A stretch of 64,000 nt of DNA from Paguma larvata (Eukaryota > Chordata > Mammalia > Carnivora > Viverridae). The stretch is from the NCBI GenBank assembly GCA_030068075.1, contig CM057841.1, forward strand, positions 46,045,030 through 46,109,029. The letters run 5' to 3'. The position numbers and the translations under genes are program-made. Below the pieces are notes generated by a model that did no database searches, was not told the origin of the DNA, and saw nothing but the letters and a program-made list of their open reading frames with translations. This document shows positions 21,063 to 32,449 of this stretch, in pieces. How positions within the stretch are numbered: position 1 is the stretch's first letter; each line of letters begins with the position of its first letter.

Positions 21063-22849
21063 GGTCTCCCCTCCCTTTTTTGATGAGAGGTAAGACTTAA
21101 GAGGGAGGAAGAAGCGACTTCCTGTTTTGAGTGACCCTCCCCCTGTCAGGCATCAGGGTAGGAGCCACTGCAATAAACCAGGCTGGGCGCCTGAGGAATT
21201 TTTAAGGACCCTTAAAAGACCTCTAGACAACAACAAAGGTCAAAAATTGAAACACAAGCATGAGTAAACAATAAAAAAGATGAATCCGGGACTGTAGCAG
21301 ACAGTCTAATAGTGGTGTCTGCATCACCCTGGCCACTGGCAGAAGGGACAGCCTCATGCTGGCTGCCTCGGTGCCCTCCTTTTTGGCCCCAGTGGTTGAA
21401 CCCGGATGGGACTATCCAGAGATATATGATGTGCCCTGGCATAAAACAGATGAGCTGGCTTGGCTTGGGGACACAGATGAAGAACTCCAGGGATGAGGTG
21501 GCTAGTGTCTGATACAGATGCTGAAAGGAGAAAAGAGAAGTCAGGAGACGTTCAGATCGGCAGCGTGGTCAGATATGAGAAAGCGGAAGCTCAGGAAACA
21601 GAAGCTAGCAGCCAGGGCAAGGGAACTCGGAGTGAACGGGAGACAAAGGTGCACCTTTGAGAAGAGAGCAAGCTCAGAGAGAGGCTGCGTCACCCTGGGA
21701 GAGAGACGGAGACACCAGCGGCCCTCCCGGGGCAGCCTCTACGCTAAGCTCCTTCTTTTCCGGGTTCTGCTGCAGTTTGTGCTCATCTTGAAAACAAACT
21801 CACCCCTTCTTAAGGTCGTTCAAGCAAGACTCGAAAGAGCCCAGGTGGACACAAGAATCAATAGAAGTTTTTCAACACTGAACCACAGGGCAGCTCACCG
21901 TCGTATAAAACATAAACAGTTTTTAGAGAGTGATTCATCTCATCTTTTCAAAGGGATGAAATGAGACCAAACCAGTAGGGAAAATCATAGCCTTTTGGCC
22001 ACAGCAAGGAGGAGGTGGCAGGCACTGGGAGAGAATCGGGTTCACCTCCTCTGGGGCTACTGGCTCTCCCTCTGACCTTACTCTTGGGCTTCTGTCTCTG
22101 GAGGAAAGGGGACCATGGAGACTACAGTCATGACCTGGCTCTCCTGCCCTGGGCCAACAGACAGGAAGCTCACTAAGGGATATTTCACTCAAAACCCCAG
22201 GTGCCGCCAAGATCTCGCGAGGAAGAAAGACCAGAGACGAGAAGGGAACCCAGAGATGAGAGCGTCTGGACCCCGCCGGGCCCGCTGGAGCTGCATGGGC
22301 ACTCATCCGGATTCCCCCGGGCCTCTGTGCGGTCTGTCCCCTCGGGGTCTGGGATAAGAGCGAGACGGTTCCCCCAGTAATGAAACCTCTCTCCCCACAT
22401 TTAACAGGGCTAAACCTTGCCGTGTCCCAGCCCAGAGACCTGGAATCCGGGTCAGTTATCCCCACCCAAATATTAGCGGGGGCTCTCCCTCTCACCTGCC
22501 CAGATCCATCCCACCTTCTGCTGAGACCCACGGGGACGATTGTCACACTGGGCCGGCGGCAGAGAAGTGAGTGGATACCAGGGGCAAAGACAAGCATCAC
22601 CTCCATCAATTGGTTAACAAGCAAGTCTTGCTCCCCAAATGCCCAGCACAGCCGTGAGCGTGGGCGGTGGGTCACAGTAGCCGGACAGGAGTCCACCACC
22701 TCCGTGGACCATCGCCTCAGGGACCTTGCTCTCCCTGGGATGCTCTCCCCACAGGTAACCACGAGGCTCCCTCCCTCCCTTTTTCTAGGTCTCTGTGCAA
22801 GTGTCGCCTCCTCAAAGAGAAGGATCTGATCATCTGATTTAACCAGCCC
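21063..22849. other. Unique sequence, GC-rich in 22.0-22.8 kb
   Basis: Includes the longest open frame outside repeats (minus, 21935-22762, 275 residues), which has no recognisable domain. A TCTCGCGAGG motif lies at 22213-22222, one base off the BANP element TCTCGCGAGA. Confidence 0.4.
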
Positions 22850-23055
22850 TCCTTTTCCCCCTTACCCTGCTATTTCCCCCCAAGCACTTACCCACTTGCC
22901 ACAGAATACAGTTTCATGTTTATTTATGGTCGGTCTAAACTGGACTGTGAGTTTAATGTTTCGTGTGTTTTGGTATCAATTCCTCTGCACACAGAATAGG
23001 GCCTGGCTCACAGTAGGCATGCAGGAACTACCTGGAGAATAAATTTATTGAAGGG
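22850..23055 (+). repeat. L2 LINE 3' end
   Basis: Ends with 'agggcctggctcacagtagg' then 'aataaatttattgaaggg', following the order of the L2 3' end. Boundaries approximate. Confidence 0.6.
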
Positions 23056-23099
23056 ATGGTTTTTCAGCCAGAATGTACGTTTTTCATATACTGAGAATC

Positions 23100-23285
23100 A
23101 GTCTAATGCAGTGAGTCAGGCCATAGACTCTGGTGTCAGGCTGCTGGGTCAGATTCCTAGCCTCCTCACTTTATGTGTGGGCTTGAGCAAGTCCTGCGCC
23201 TCAGTTTACTCATTCATAGAATGGGAGTACTCTGTTACTGAGAGATTTAAAGGCATTGACGCACGTAATGGCTTGCAACAGATCT
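23100..23285 (+). repeat. MIR SINE
   Basis: 'gactctggtgtcaggctgct', then 'gtcctgcgcctcagtttact' and 'cattcatagaatggg' match the MIR core and 3' part in order. It lies directly after an L2, a common pairing since MIR uses the L2 tail. Confidence 0.75.
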
Positions 23286-23391
23286 GCCTATGGAAACGTC
23301 AGATTAACATTTTATTGGGCATTTGCGTTTCATTTCAAATGTTTCTGTTCCTGTCCTTTGTCCACTTTTACGGGGGCTATTTTTCTAGTCG

Positions 23392-23860
23392 ATGGACGGG
23401 AAGTTCATGGGAGCACCCTCTTGGGTCTGGGCTGAACGCCCGCCGTCCGCACAGCCTCCAGGGGGCGCCCGGGGCCCGCGCTGCGGGACGAGGCAGCCGG
23501 TGAGTGTCTAGGCAGGGAACTGCGGCTGGAGCCGCGATCTGGGCCCACCTGGGTTTGTCCCCATTGTCCCGAATCCTCTTCTCACTGCCCCATCCAAGTA
23601 TGGTGAGCTGGAGAGGGGCCGGGCGCTGGTCGCTGGAGCGTCGCCTGGGGAGTACGGCCTTCCCGATCAATCCCACTTTTGTCCCACCTTTATGTGAGGA
23701 CCTTGAGTTTTCAAACCGTTGTTAGATTGTTTCTCCACCCGCTGCACCCACCGCGTCCTTGGGAAGAAGGCGGGGATGCTTGCTCTAGTGTCTCGGAAGA
23801 TGCCCCCTGCCGGCTCCCTGCACCTTGGGGCGCGGGAGAGTCTGGGTTAGTTTACTAGAA
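23392..23860 (+). promoter_or_regulatory. GC-rich spot with a weak exon candidate
   Basis: A short CpG-enriched block. Plus ATG at 23392 opens 36 codons to a strong donor-like CCG|GTGAGTG at 23499/23500. The Kozak context is poor (T at -3) and the peptide is unrecognised. A CTCF-like motif overlaps. I record this as a possible alternative first exon only. Confidence 0.2.
23455..23469 (+). promoter_or_regulatory. CTCF-like motif
   Basis: CCTCCAGGGGGCGCC fits CCASYAGRKGGCRSY with one mismatch (T at position 3). It points rightwards, opposite to the site at 11.93 kb. Confidence 0.5.
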
Positions 23861-24889
23861 AGAACTTGAACATTAACGCGTCTTCACGGGCGTCTGGCTG
23901 TGACCTTAGGAACTGGGGACAGAAAGCCAGGAGGGGTAGGGGTGTGAGAGGCTGCAGGGTAGGATTCCCTCTGGGGCTGGCTAGTAGGGTCACCAAGTAG
24001 CAGCTCCCTGCCCCAAGCAGGAGCCTTAGATGGCAGCTCCTGGGCTAAGGGATGGAGATGATGGGGTTCGAGGGCCCTAGAGGGAGTTAGAGGGATGGCC
24101 ACAGGGTCCCAGCCAGAAATGAGGCCACAAAATCCTTGGGGCTGGGGACCAGAGGCCTCTGCATGAGCAGAGGGTAAGGGAGACACAGAGCACTCAGTGC
24201 GGCCAAGGTGTCATCTAATGGCTAAGACTGTCAGCTCTGGATGTGGAAGCCTGGCTGCGGAAGAAGTGGAAGGATGTCAAGGAAGTCTGTAGCCTGGCCA
24301 GTGCAATGGGCCTTCACACCCAGGTAAGGTCACCCAAGATGAAGGCAGTTCTTTGAGGTGAGAGAGGGTGAGCCAGGGCCCAGGGCGAGGGCTGAGAAAG
24401 GTGGGAACAGTATGCAGGAGCCTCAGAGGCTGGGGGGGGGTGGTTTGTTCAAGGGCACAGAAGCCATGGTCTCTGGGAGTCCTGGGGGTCTGCAGAATGA
24501 GTGGCAATGCCCAGGGGCTAAGGGGAAGCTTGGCAGAGGGGTCGGGTTCTAGGCAGAAGATGGAAGGAGAGGTGGTGCGTGTGTCCACAGAAGATGGCCC
24601 CTGTTCTCCAGGGTGGGAGAATGCAGGTGGGGGGAGGTGAGGAAATACAAGAGTTCTCAGGATGGCAGGACAGGATAGTGTGACTAAGGGTAGGAGGGTA
24701 GGGAGGCTGGACAGGCCCCAAGGCCTCACGTGGGGCCCTGGACAGAGCCAGGGCAGCAGAGACCTCGCTCAGGCCCCAGGCCTCAGCTGCTGCTTCGAAG
24801 GACCCATCTCCTATTAAGAACGCCCTGCACCACAATGTCCTTAGAGGGAGCCAGTCAGGGGCTCTCAGTGGCCGCCGAGGAGCCCCCCA
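23861..24889. other. Unique sequence
   Basis: GC-balanced. Open frames at 24277-24835 lack domains, and a G10 run lies at about 24433-24442. No gene called. Confidence 0.4.
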
Positions 24890-25375
24890 TGTGCGGACGC
24901 TTCTGGAAGCATTAAGTGCTTTAAAAGACCCTCTGCTTGGCAGGTCGGCCCCATTAGAGGGAGCATTTTATCACAATGGAGGCACAAGTAGGTTGTTTGA
25001 TGGTAATTGCTTTCCTAACCCAGAGAGAAAATGCATCACAAACCTGTCACAATTAAGTAAAATGGTCACATTCCTCTTTTTTGATTTAGAGCTATTTAGA
25101 AATATTAGCAACTGACTTTGTTTTCAATTGTTATTGTTTTTTTCCTCAACTGAAACTTTTTTCTTTTGAATCCCGTAAAATATTCTAAGCACTCCAGGAG
25201 CGGGGGAATGAAAGGGTGTCTGCATTTCCAGCTTGGCAGCCAGCCATTGCTCAAATAATACCCTCAATATGTAACCTGGGAGCTTAATATCCTCAAATAT
25301 TTATAATTACACACAAATGGCCCTAAGAAATGTTCAGCTTCCTCACAGCTGGATAATTGGTGGCATCCAACGTTC
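24890..25375. promoter_or_regulatory. Repeat-free AT-rich block, possible conserved enhancer
   Basis: No repeat signature over nearly 500 bp. It holds SOX-like (ttcaattgttattgtt, 25122), homeobox-like (cacaattaagta) and GATA/homeobox-like (gataattgg, 25352) cores. This is suggestive only. Confidence 0.25.
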
Positions 25376-26289
25376 ACAGACTCAGGGCTGCTTCTAAAAG
25401 TTCAGTGGTGTCCCTCTGCCGCTCAAAGCACGCACGGTACGTGGAGTCTGTGGGCAGATCCCCAAGGGGGCAGAGAGGTGGCACACAGAGGCCCTAGCTC
25501 TCCCTGGCACGTTGCAGCCTCCTCTCCTGCCAGGCCTGAGTCCCTTCTCCCCCAGAGCATGAGAAGTCAGGCTGTGATGTGCAAACGGCCCCCAGCCCCA
25601 CTGGGCATGAGGAGGAGCCAGAGTGTTGTACAAGCACACACACAAAAGACGGACTCAGTCCTTCCCAACAAATCTTTTTGTCTCTCGTGGATGAAGTCCC
25701 ATATCCAGGGCTGTCCCATGTGGTCTCAGATGCTCCCCCTAAAAGGGTGCTGTGGTCAGATGAGCATGTGACGGGCTGCAAATTCCATCCCGCGCCCCTG
25801 TGGAGAGGTACAAAGCGTATCCTCTACTAATACATTTTCCCTTTCCTGTGGTCCCTCCTGCTGCTCCCTGTGCTCATGCACATTTCCAGAAGAACATCAA
25901 GAAAAGTATTTTCCCTGCATAATTATCTGCCTCCTCCCCACCTACCTACACACATCTCTCCTGCTTTGAAGTGGCAGCTGCTCTGATTTCTTTAGGTGGA
26001 CTGCACTCTGCATTTGCTAGTCAGGTGGAGTTAAACTGCAGGAGCTGCCAGCCAAGGCTGGGGGCAAGGGACCCCGGCGCCAGCCCTCCCCTCACCCCCA
26101 CCTGCCTAGGCTCCTGTGTCCATAGTCAGGTCTCCTTCCCACTTCTCCCGAGCTGGGGACACAAGGCTGTTGGTCCTTGAATGGGTCACTAACCAGTGCC
26201 TGCCCCTCCTTCCTCCAAACCCAGACTGCCTCAGTCTTGACCTTGAAATCAGATTTGAAATTCCTTTTCGGTGAGATCAGCTAGTATGC
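25376..26289. other. Unique sequence
   Basis: No gene or repeat recognised; scattered short open frames only. Confidence 0.4.
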
Positions 26290-26770
26290 TCTCAGCTGCA
26301 GGACACAGACAACCCAATCCAAACTAAATCAAACAATAAAGAGTGGATTGGTTCACATAATCTCAGAGTCCAGAGGTGGCCGAGGTGCCAGCCGAGGTTC
26401 AGGCAGGGTACTGACTCCACTGCTCTGGGATTCTCTCAGGCCTGCCTACCTCTGGCTATGGGCTTCATCCCTAACCTAGCCACACTTGAGGCTGTAAATA
26501 AATCAAAGCTGTTCCAAACCCATGTCCACACTCTGACCTCACAGAAGAGTCTGTGGGTCTTTCTCCCCATGATCAATAAACCATCTTCCCAGGGATCCAT
26601 CAAAAGCCCCTCTGGTCTGGTTGATCCAGATTGGGTCTGGTGTCCATCCATTGGCCAATCGCTGAGGCCAGGTGGATGAGACGTGCTGAATGGCTTCACT
26701 CTATTAAGCCCTGCCTGTGCAGCGTGGGGAGGGTGGAAAGTCTAGAGGCTGCATGGGGGAAGGATGAACA
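26290..26770. repeat. Possible old interspersed repeat, class unassigned
   Basis: 'gagtggattggttcacataa' then 'tccattggccaatcgctgag' have the feel of an old LTR or DNA-transposon consensus I could not place. Offered as a guess. Confidence 0.25.
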
Positions 26771-27264
26771 TTCAAACAAAATGTGGAATATGTCACCAAA
26801 GGGAAGAAGAAATGGATGCCAGAAGGCCCACGATGGTGAACACCCACTTCTCTGGGTAACTTCTAATAATGTCCCCTCAGCTTATCTCTCTCTGTGCTCT
26901 TCAATAAAGGGCTTTCCAAGCAAGGCCCTTGCCTGCCTTGTGTCCCCATAATCTAGAACACTGGCTGGCCCATCCAGTGCTCCACCGGTGTGAGTGGAAG
27001 GAAGGGATCGAAGAGAGGAAGAAGTAGGAAAGCCAGCTTCCCATTTGCTTGCTGCAGGTGGCTCCAGGGCTCTGGGTGAGTCAATAGACTGGGACAGCTC
27101 TGGGATCAATGGCGCTTGCTGGTTGGGGCCCAGGACCCAGAGTGACACATGCTCTCCTCCAAAGACTTCACTTCTGCGATGGCCAGGAGAAGGAAGAAGT
27201 TTTGCCAACAAAACTATGTGGCCTGTCATTTAAGTATCCATTACTCGAGCTGCAGGGAAAATTC
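26771..27264. other. Unique sequence
   Basis: Nothing recognised. Confidence 0.4.
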
Positions 27265-27425
27265 AATGAAATTCTGGAAGCATTTATGGAACATCTACTC
27301 ATGCCAAGCCCAGGAATGAACACTGTATAGCTCACAAGTGGACAAAGCACAGCTAGACCATGCCCTGTGGGTATCTAGCCTGGTGGATATGGGTGACAAC
27401 AAAGCCAGGACAAAAACAATGGGAA
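27265..27425 (+). repeat. L2-like fragment
   Basis: 'tggaagcatttatggaacat' then 'ctactcatgccaagcccagg' follows the L2 'attgagcacctactatgtgccaggc' life-cycle phrase. Diverged. Confidence 0.5.
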
Positions 27426-27895
27426 CTCCATCACCAGAGGTCGAAGGAGCCCCCTCATTGCCCCCTCTCCATCACCGTAGACCTCTCTCTCGACAGCGGG
27501 AATGAGACCCTAGGTGTTCTCACATAGCTACTGGGTGTTCTAGACACTCCTTTTGTAAACATAGATTAGTGAGAAATCATTCCAACCTTCATGTTTCCAA
27601 CTTAGTTACTAAGAAGTAGGTGAAAGAGTGCCTCCCCAATTTTCTTTATGAAGAAATTGGTACCTTGGACACAACATTCAGTTTCCTTGAAAACTCTTCT
27701 AAGAGGAATTATTTTTTTCTTCAGCAAAATAGTCTATTCCTCTAAGTTTTTGAAAACAATCTTAATCTCTATGCCCAATTCCAGAGTGGATGTGTGTTCA
27801 ATGTCAAGAGCTAGCAGATGCACCAGGTCAGGTGTCAGGGCAGCAAGAAGGGATCCTGTGGCTTCCTAAAGCCAGATCCCACTTTCCCAGAAACA
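27426..27895. other. Unique sequence
   Basis: No feature recognised. Confidence 0.4.
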
Positions 27896-28020
27896 GGGGT
27901 GCCTGGCTGGCTCAGTCGGAAGAGTATATGACTCTTGACCTTGGGATTGGGAGTTTCAGCCCCATGCTGGGTGTAGAGATTACTAAAAACAAACAAATGA
28001 ACAAACTTAAAAAAATAAAA
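27896..28020 (+). mobile_element. Short older CanSINE
   Basis: Head 'ggggtgcctggctggctcag', body 'ccatgctgggtgtagagatt' and an A-rich tail, lacking the CT tract. This is the older short subfamily. Confidence 0.85.
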
Positions 28021-28540
28021 ACACATGAATAAAAGTCACATGGCACCATGTAAAATATGAGATGCAATGGGAACTTTTAATAATCTGCTTATGTTGTGTA
28101 GTGTGTTTTGGTTGAGAAATTTTTGAGTATGTTTGAAGTTTTGGTTGAAACTGTCTGGTGGCCTTGCCCCAGCTGACTCCTCCACTGAGGTTCCCCGAAG
28201 CCCTTGGGTCTGAAGAGGGGCACTCTTGGGGTTGGGACCCATGATCTTCAGTGGGAGCCCATGTTGGTCATGCCTGGACGGCATTTCTTCTCCTTACCGA
28301 GCTATTCAATTCAATCACCGGACTGAAAGGTATTCATTTACTTTGCGAGTTTTTTTGGGGGGCACTACCAGGTTAAAGTTCTGTTCTAGGTACTAGGTCT
28401 GAAACTCTGGGCTGCCTATTCCTCGGCACAGTCACGCTGAAAAGGATCTCCATGTTCTCTCCCACTTTTCTCAGCCCCGTGAGGACTGCAAAGACGAATG
28501 TGAGAATCGGGACATGGCCATGCAGCATCTCCCAGCATAT
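28021..28540. other. Unique sequence
   Basis: No feature recognised. Confidence 0.4.
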
Positions 28541-28542
28541 CA

Positions 28543-28865
28543 GCAGTATTAGTTTTGTATTGCTGCTATAACAAATCAACACAAACACAGGGATCAAAAC
28601 AAATGTATTCTCTTATGGGTCTGGAAGTCAGAAGTCCAGAATCAGTTTCACTCGGTTCAAGTCAAGGTGTCAGCAGGGCTGGTTCTTTTGGAGGCTCTGG
28701 GGAAGAATCCTGGCTTTCTTGGCTTCTAATAGCCACCTGTATTCCTTGGCTTGTGGCCCCTTCCTTGGCTTCAAAGCACATCATGTCAGTCTCTGCTTTT
28801 GTCATCACATCACCTTTCCAGTTTCCTTCTTTTTCATTTTTAAAATTTTTTAATTTTTACTTATT

Positions 28866-28908
<43 letters not shown>

Positions 28909-29273
28909 GAGAGGGAGAAAGAGAGCAGGGAGGGGGGAGAGAGAGGGAGACACAGAATCCAGAACAGGCTCCAGGCTCTGACCTGTCTGCACAAGAGCCC
29001 GACGCGGGGCTTGAACTCACGAACCACGAGATCATGACCTGAGCTGAAGTCGGACTCTTAATCGATTGAGCCACCCAGAAGCCCCCAGTTTTCTTCTTTT
29101 ACCTTTCCTTCTTCTTCTAAAGACACTTGTGATTATTTTTAGGGACTACCCAGAAAACCCAGAATAATCTCCCCATCTCAAGATCCTTAACTTAATCACA
29201 TTTTCAGAATCCCCTTTGCCATGTAAGCTAACGTTCACAGGTTCTGGGGAAGGCCATTATTCATCCTACTGTA
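28543..29273 (+). repeat. MLT1-type (MaLR) solo LTR, split by a SINE
   Basis: Starts 'gtattagttttgtattgctg' and has 'tctggaagtcagaagtccag', then after the SINE 'ctttgccatgtaagctaacg' and 'ggccattattcatcctac'. This order matches the mammalian MLT1 family of non-autonomous ERVL-related LTRs. Only an LTR remains, with no internal or coding sequence. Confidence 0.75.
28834..29084 (-). mobile_element. CanSINE inside the MLT1 LTR
   Basis: Long (GA)n tract then a reverse head. Flanking ccagtttccttctttt (28818) and ccagttttcttctttt (29085) form the target-site duplication, so this SINE is younger than the LTR. Confidence 0.93.
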
Positions 29274-29772
29274 CCAGCCTAGAACAAAGCTAGGGCGAAA
29301 TTTCTCTCTCAAGCCTCACGTAAGAGCATGAGCTCCTGCCAGCATCTGGCTGGGTTTAGCACCTTAACCAAACAAACCCCCCTGAAAATCTAAGATTTTC
29401 CTGGGGACTTAGAGATTTTCCTGTCAGCTTTTTGGCTATGAGGCTGCCTCTGTGGCCAGGGCTCCTGAGATGGCCACTCAGCCAAGCATTGGTGGCCTCC
29501 CTGGGCACTCCTAAGCCTCCATTCTGGCTTCAGGAAGGGTTTCTTCTTCTTAAAGCCAAGAGATCTGTCCTAACAAGCCTTGTTGCCAGATCTCCTAAAA
29601 GTTATTTCTCTCAGAAATGACTTGTCTTTGGCCACTGCCAGGGCCTCTACTGTGATCACCGGTCGGTGCTGCTGCTGACCCCTTTCAGCCAACAGCAGCT
29701 GCCTGGTGGGACCTCTGTTACCTGCTCTCCTGCTCTTTCCTGCCTCAATGTGGGGACTCGTTACATCTCCAC
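29274..29772. other. Unique sequence
   Basis: No gene or repeat recognised. Confidence 0.4.
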
Positions 29773-29880
29773 GTAGGGTGGCCAACTGTCCCACTTGGCC
29801 TGGGACTGAGGAGTTTCCTGGGATGCAGGGCTTTCAGTGTTAAAACTAGGATGGTCCCAGGCAAACGGGAACAACTAATC
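29773..29880. repeat. Small palindromic element, copy 1
   Basis: About 108 bp beginning GTAGGGTGGCCAACTGTCCC. Its middle has 'gggactgaggagtttcctgg' and 'cagtgttaaaactaggatgg', shared with the copy at 31565-31674. This resembles a small DNA-transposon-type (MITE-like) repeat; the family is not identified. Confidence 0.5.
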
Positions 29881-30845
29881 CCCATCTCCATATCTCAGAA
29901 TCTGGAGGCCTGTCAAGTAGCCCCAGAGAGAAAAGAAGTCTCTCTGTCATCCAGTATTAAGATATTACATTTCTGGCCTCAAAATTAATCATTTCCAGGA
30001 TAGTTACCTAAGCCAATTAGTCTTTTCATGGGCAACTGCCCGTCATCCTCCAGGACCCAACTAGACAATCATCAAATAATCTGAGGGGGTCCATATCCCA
30101 AAGTCTGAAGGGCTCTGTCCAACCTGGGCATTACCCTCCTCATTGGAGCTAAAATAAAACAGCCTTCCTTAGCAACGGAGCCTGTTGTAGGCAACTCAAC
30201 AGGATGGATGCAGTAGCCCCAAACAGTGAAGTGCTGGGAATGACAAAGTAAAGCATATCTATTATTGAATATCTTCTGTGAGTCCAGTAGTAAACTAGGG
30301 TACGCAGGGAAGGTTGATAACCTAGGACTTATGGCCTCAAGAACTCACAAACCCCAGATCTTGGGAGATCCCAGTTATTTCCTACTGGCTTGACTTGAAA
30401 TCTGGATGTTGGGGTGGGTCCCATAAAAAGGGGTTGAATCCTAGATTCCACCTGTTCCAGAGAAGGCAGCCCTTTGCATTCCTTCAAGGAAAAGGCTTTC
30501 CTGGGGAAAATCTCATTTCTTGATGGCACACTCATTCCTGGGGCTGACTGCTAACCTCATGAAAGCACAAGAACATCAATTATCTTGTCATTTCCCCCCC
30601 AACACGTAGGTCAAGATTTGCTGTGAGCCAAATCAGCCCTAGCTGTAGGTAAAACGTCACCATCAAGGTGCAAATGAAACTTCCAATTCAGACTTCTCCT
30701 GGGGCAGACTTTGTTGCTAGAACGTGCGTGGGCTTTGCTCAATGACATGTCAAGCAGACAAATGCATACCTGGTGCCATCTATATTCAAGGTTGCCTTAC
30801 CAGGCACTGGGAGGGATTCCCTGAATAAATCACATAGGCTTTAGT
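29881..30845. other. Unique sequence
   Basis: No feature recognised. Confidence 0.4.
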
Positions 30846-30849
30846 GGGA

Positions 30850-31012
30850 AGAATCCCCAGCAACTCTCAAGTTCATCTCCATTATTTGATGGGTGAACAA
30901 ACTGAGGCCCCAGGGAATAGGGAGGGATGCCCAGGTAGCCATTAGAACAGGAGGGGGACAGAAAGGTGAACTGAGTCCTGGACTCCAGATCCCCCAGGCA
31001 ACATTCCTTTCA
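30850..31012 (-). repeat. MIR fragment
   Basis: 'gtgaacaaactgaggcccca' and the preceding 'catctccattatttgat' match the reverse MIR pattern (cattttacagatgaggaaactgagg). Weak. Confidence 0.5.
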
Positions 31013-31027
31013 GATCGATGAATTAGG

Positions 31028-31240
31028 CAGGGCACCCGGGTGGCTTACTTGGTTAAGTGCCCGACTTCGTCTCAGGTCATGATCTCATGGTTCATTGGTT
31101 TGAGCCTTGCGTCGGCTCCACACTCACAGAGTGGAGACTGTTTGGGATTCTCTCTTTCTCTCTCCCTCTCTGCACCCCCGCCACTTGAGCTTTTTCTCTC
31201 TCTCAAAATAAACAAATAAACTTAAGAAAAAAAGAGAGAG
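31028..31240 (+). mobile_element. CanSINE, first of a compound pair
   Basis: Head 'gggcacccgggtggcttact', CT tract, tail ending 'aaacttaagaaaaaaagaga'. The duplication at its left (atcgatgaattagg, 31014-31027) reappears only after the second SINE. Confidence 0.9.
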
Positions 31241-31243
31241 ATC

Positions 31244-31461
31244 GGGGCACTTGGGTGGCTCAGTAGGTTAAGCCTAGGACTCTTGATTTTGGCCCAGGTC
31301 ATGATTTCACAGTTTGTGAGTTCGAGCCCCGCACTGGGTTCTGTGCTGATGGTGTGGAGCCTGCTTAGGTTTCTCTCTCTCCCTCTTTCTCTGCCCTTAC
31401 CACACTGGCACTCTGTCTCTCTCTCAAAATACATAAATAACGTTTAAAAATATTTTAAAAA
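31244..31461 (+). mobile_element. CanSINE, second of a compound pair
   Basis: Head 'ggggcacttgggtggctcag', complete body and tail. It is followed by atcgattaattagg at 31462-31475, the outer duplication shared with the first SINE's left flank. Confidence 0.92.
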
Positions 31462-31499
31462 ATCGATTAATTAGGGAAGAGACCAATAGTATCAGCTGA

Positions 31500-31860
31500 C
31501 TGCCATGGAACCTGGGTGAACTGCTTGCACCGGGCTAATTGCTTTCTGGGCATTATGTCACTTACTAGGGTGCCCACTTGTCCTAGTTCGTCACCCACTG
31601 ACGGGTTTCTCTGGAAACAGCACTTCCAGTGTGAAAATGGGAAAGTCCCAGACAGCAAGAGTTGGTTACCCTACATTTAATCCTCTCAAAAACTCATGAA
31701 GAAGCCACTGCTGCTGCTTCCAGTTTACAGATAAGAAAGTTGAGGTTTACAGATGCTATGTGACTTAAGGCCTCACAGTCCATAGGTAGTAGAAGCAGCA
31801 CTGAGACTCAGGAAATTCATCTCCAGAGCCCACCAGTTTAACCACTAAATTATAACTTCC
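31500..31860 (-). repeat. MIR interrupted by a small element
   Basis: Left part 'gggctaattgctttctggg' and right part 'ttacagataagaaagttgag' belong to one reverse MIR, separated by the 110-bp palindromic element at 31565-31674. Confidence 0.65.
31565..31674. repeat. Small palindromic element, copy 2, nested in MIR
   Basis: Begins CTAGGGTGCCCACTTGTCC and ends GAGTTGGTTACCCTAC, giving TIR-like ends (TAGGGTG.CCA / TGGTTACCCTA). It shares order and phrases with 29773-29880. Confidence 0.55.
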
Positions 31861-32449
31861 TAAAAGGTGGGGAATCTTACAAATTTTGGCTTTTGAGCAT
31901 ATGGATTTGGGAGACATTTTTTCTGGAAAGAGAGTCGAAGGCACTCATCATGACCCCACAGAGGCTGAAGAGAAGGCGTAGGGTGGTGCAACAAAGGGTC
32001 CCATGCTGAGTTGACTTCCCTCTTACTCTGAAGATAAGAAAGTGCTCGACCTTGAGATCAGGACTCAGGTACTCCCCCAGGAAAGCATACGAAGGGTGGG
32101 AGCTAAGCGATGCTGGACCAGATCCTGAGGAGTTGCGAAATCACCTTCCTGGAAGTGTTTACAAAGGGGAGAGTCCCTGTTTGGCTGCTGTGACTCAAGC
32201 TTGACCTCCACAAGGTTCTGGGGATGCGATCCCTTGAGGACCCCCACTTGAAAAGGCAGAAAGCAGCTCTAAGCTTGACCAGCTCGGCAAGGCCACTTCC
32301 CTGCCACCTGCTTTGGTCAGCAACTAGCAGGTGGCTGGGGACTCCGTTGGGAAGGGCTGTCCTCATACAAGCGTACATACATACGTGTGCACACACACAT
32401 GTACATGTGTACTCCACTGGTTGCCCTCATACACACCATGTAAGCTGAT
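31861..32449. other. Unique sequence
   Basis: Nothing recognised beyond a short (ACAC) run near 32391. Confidence 0.4.
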
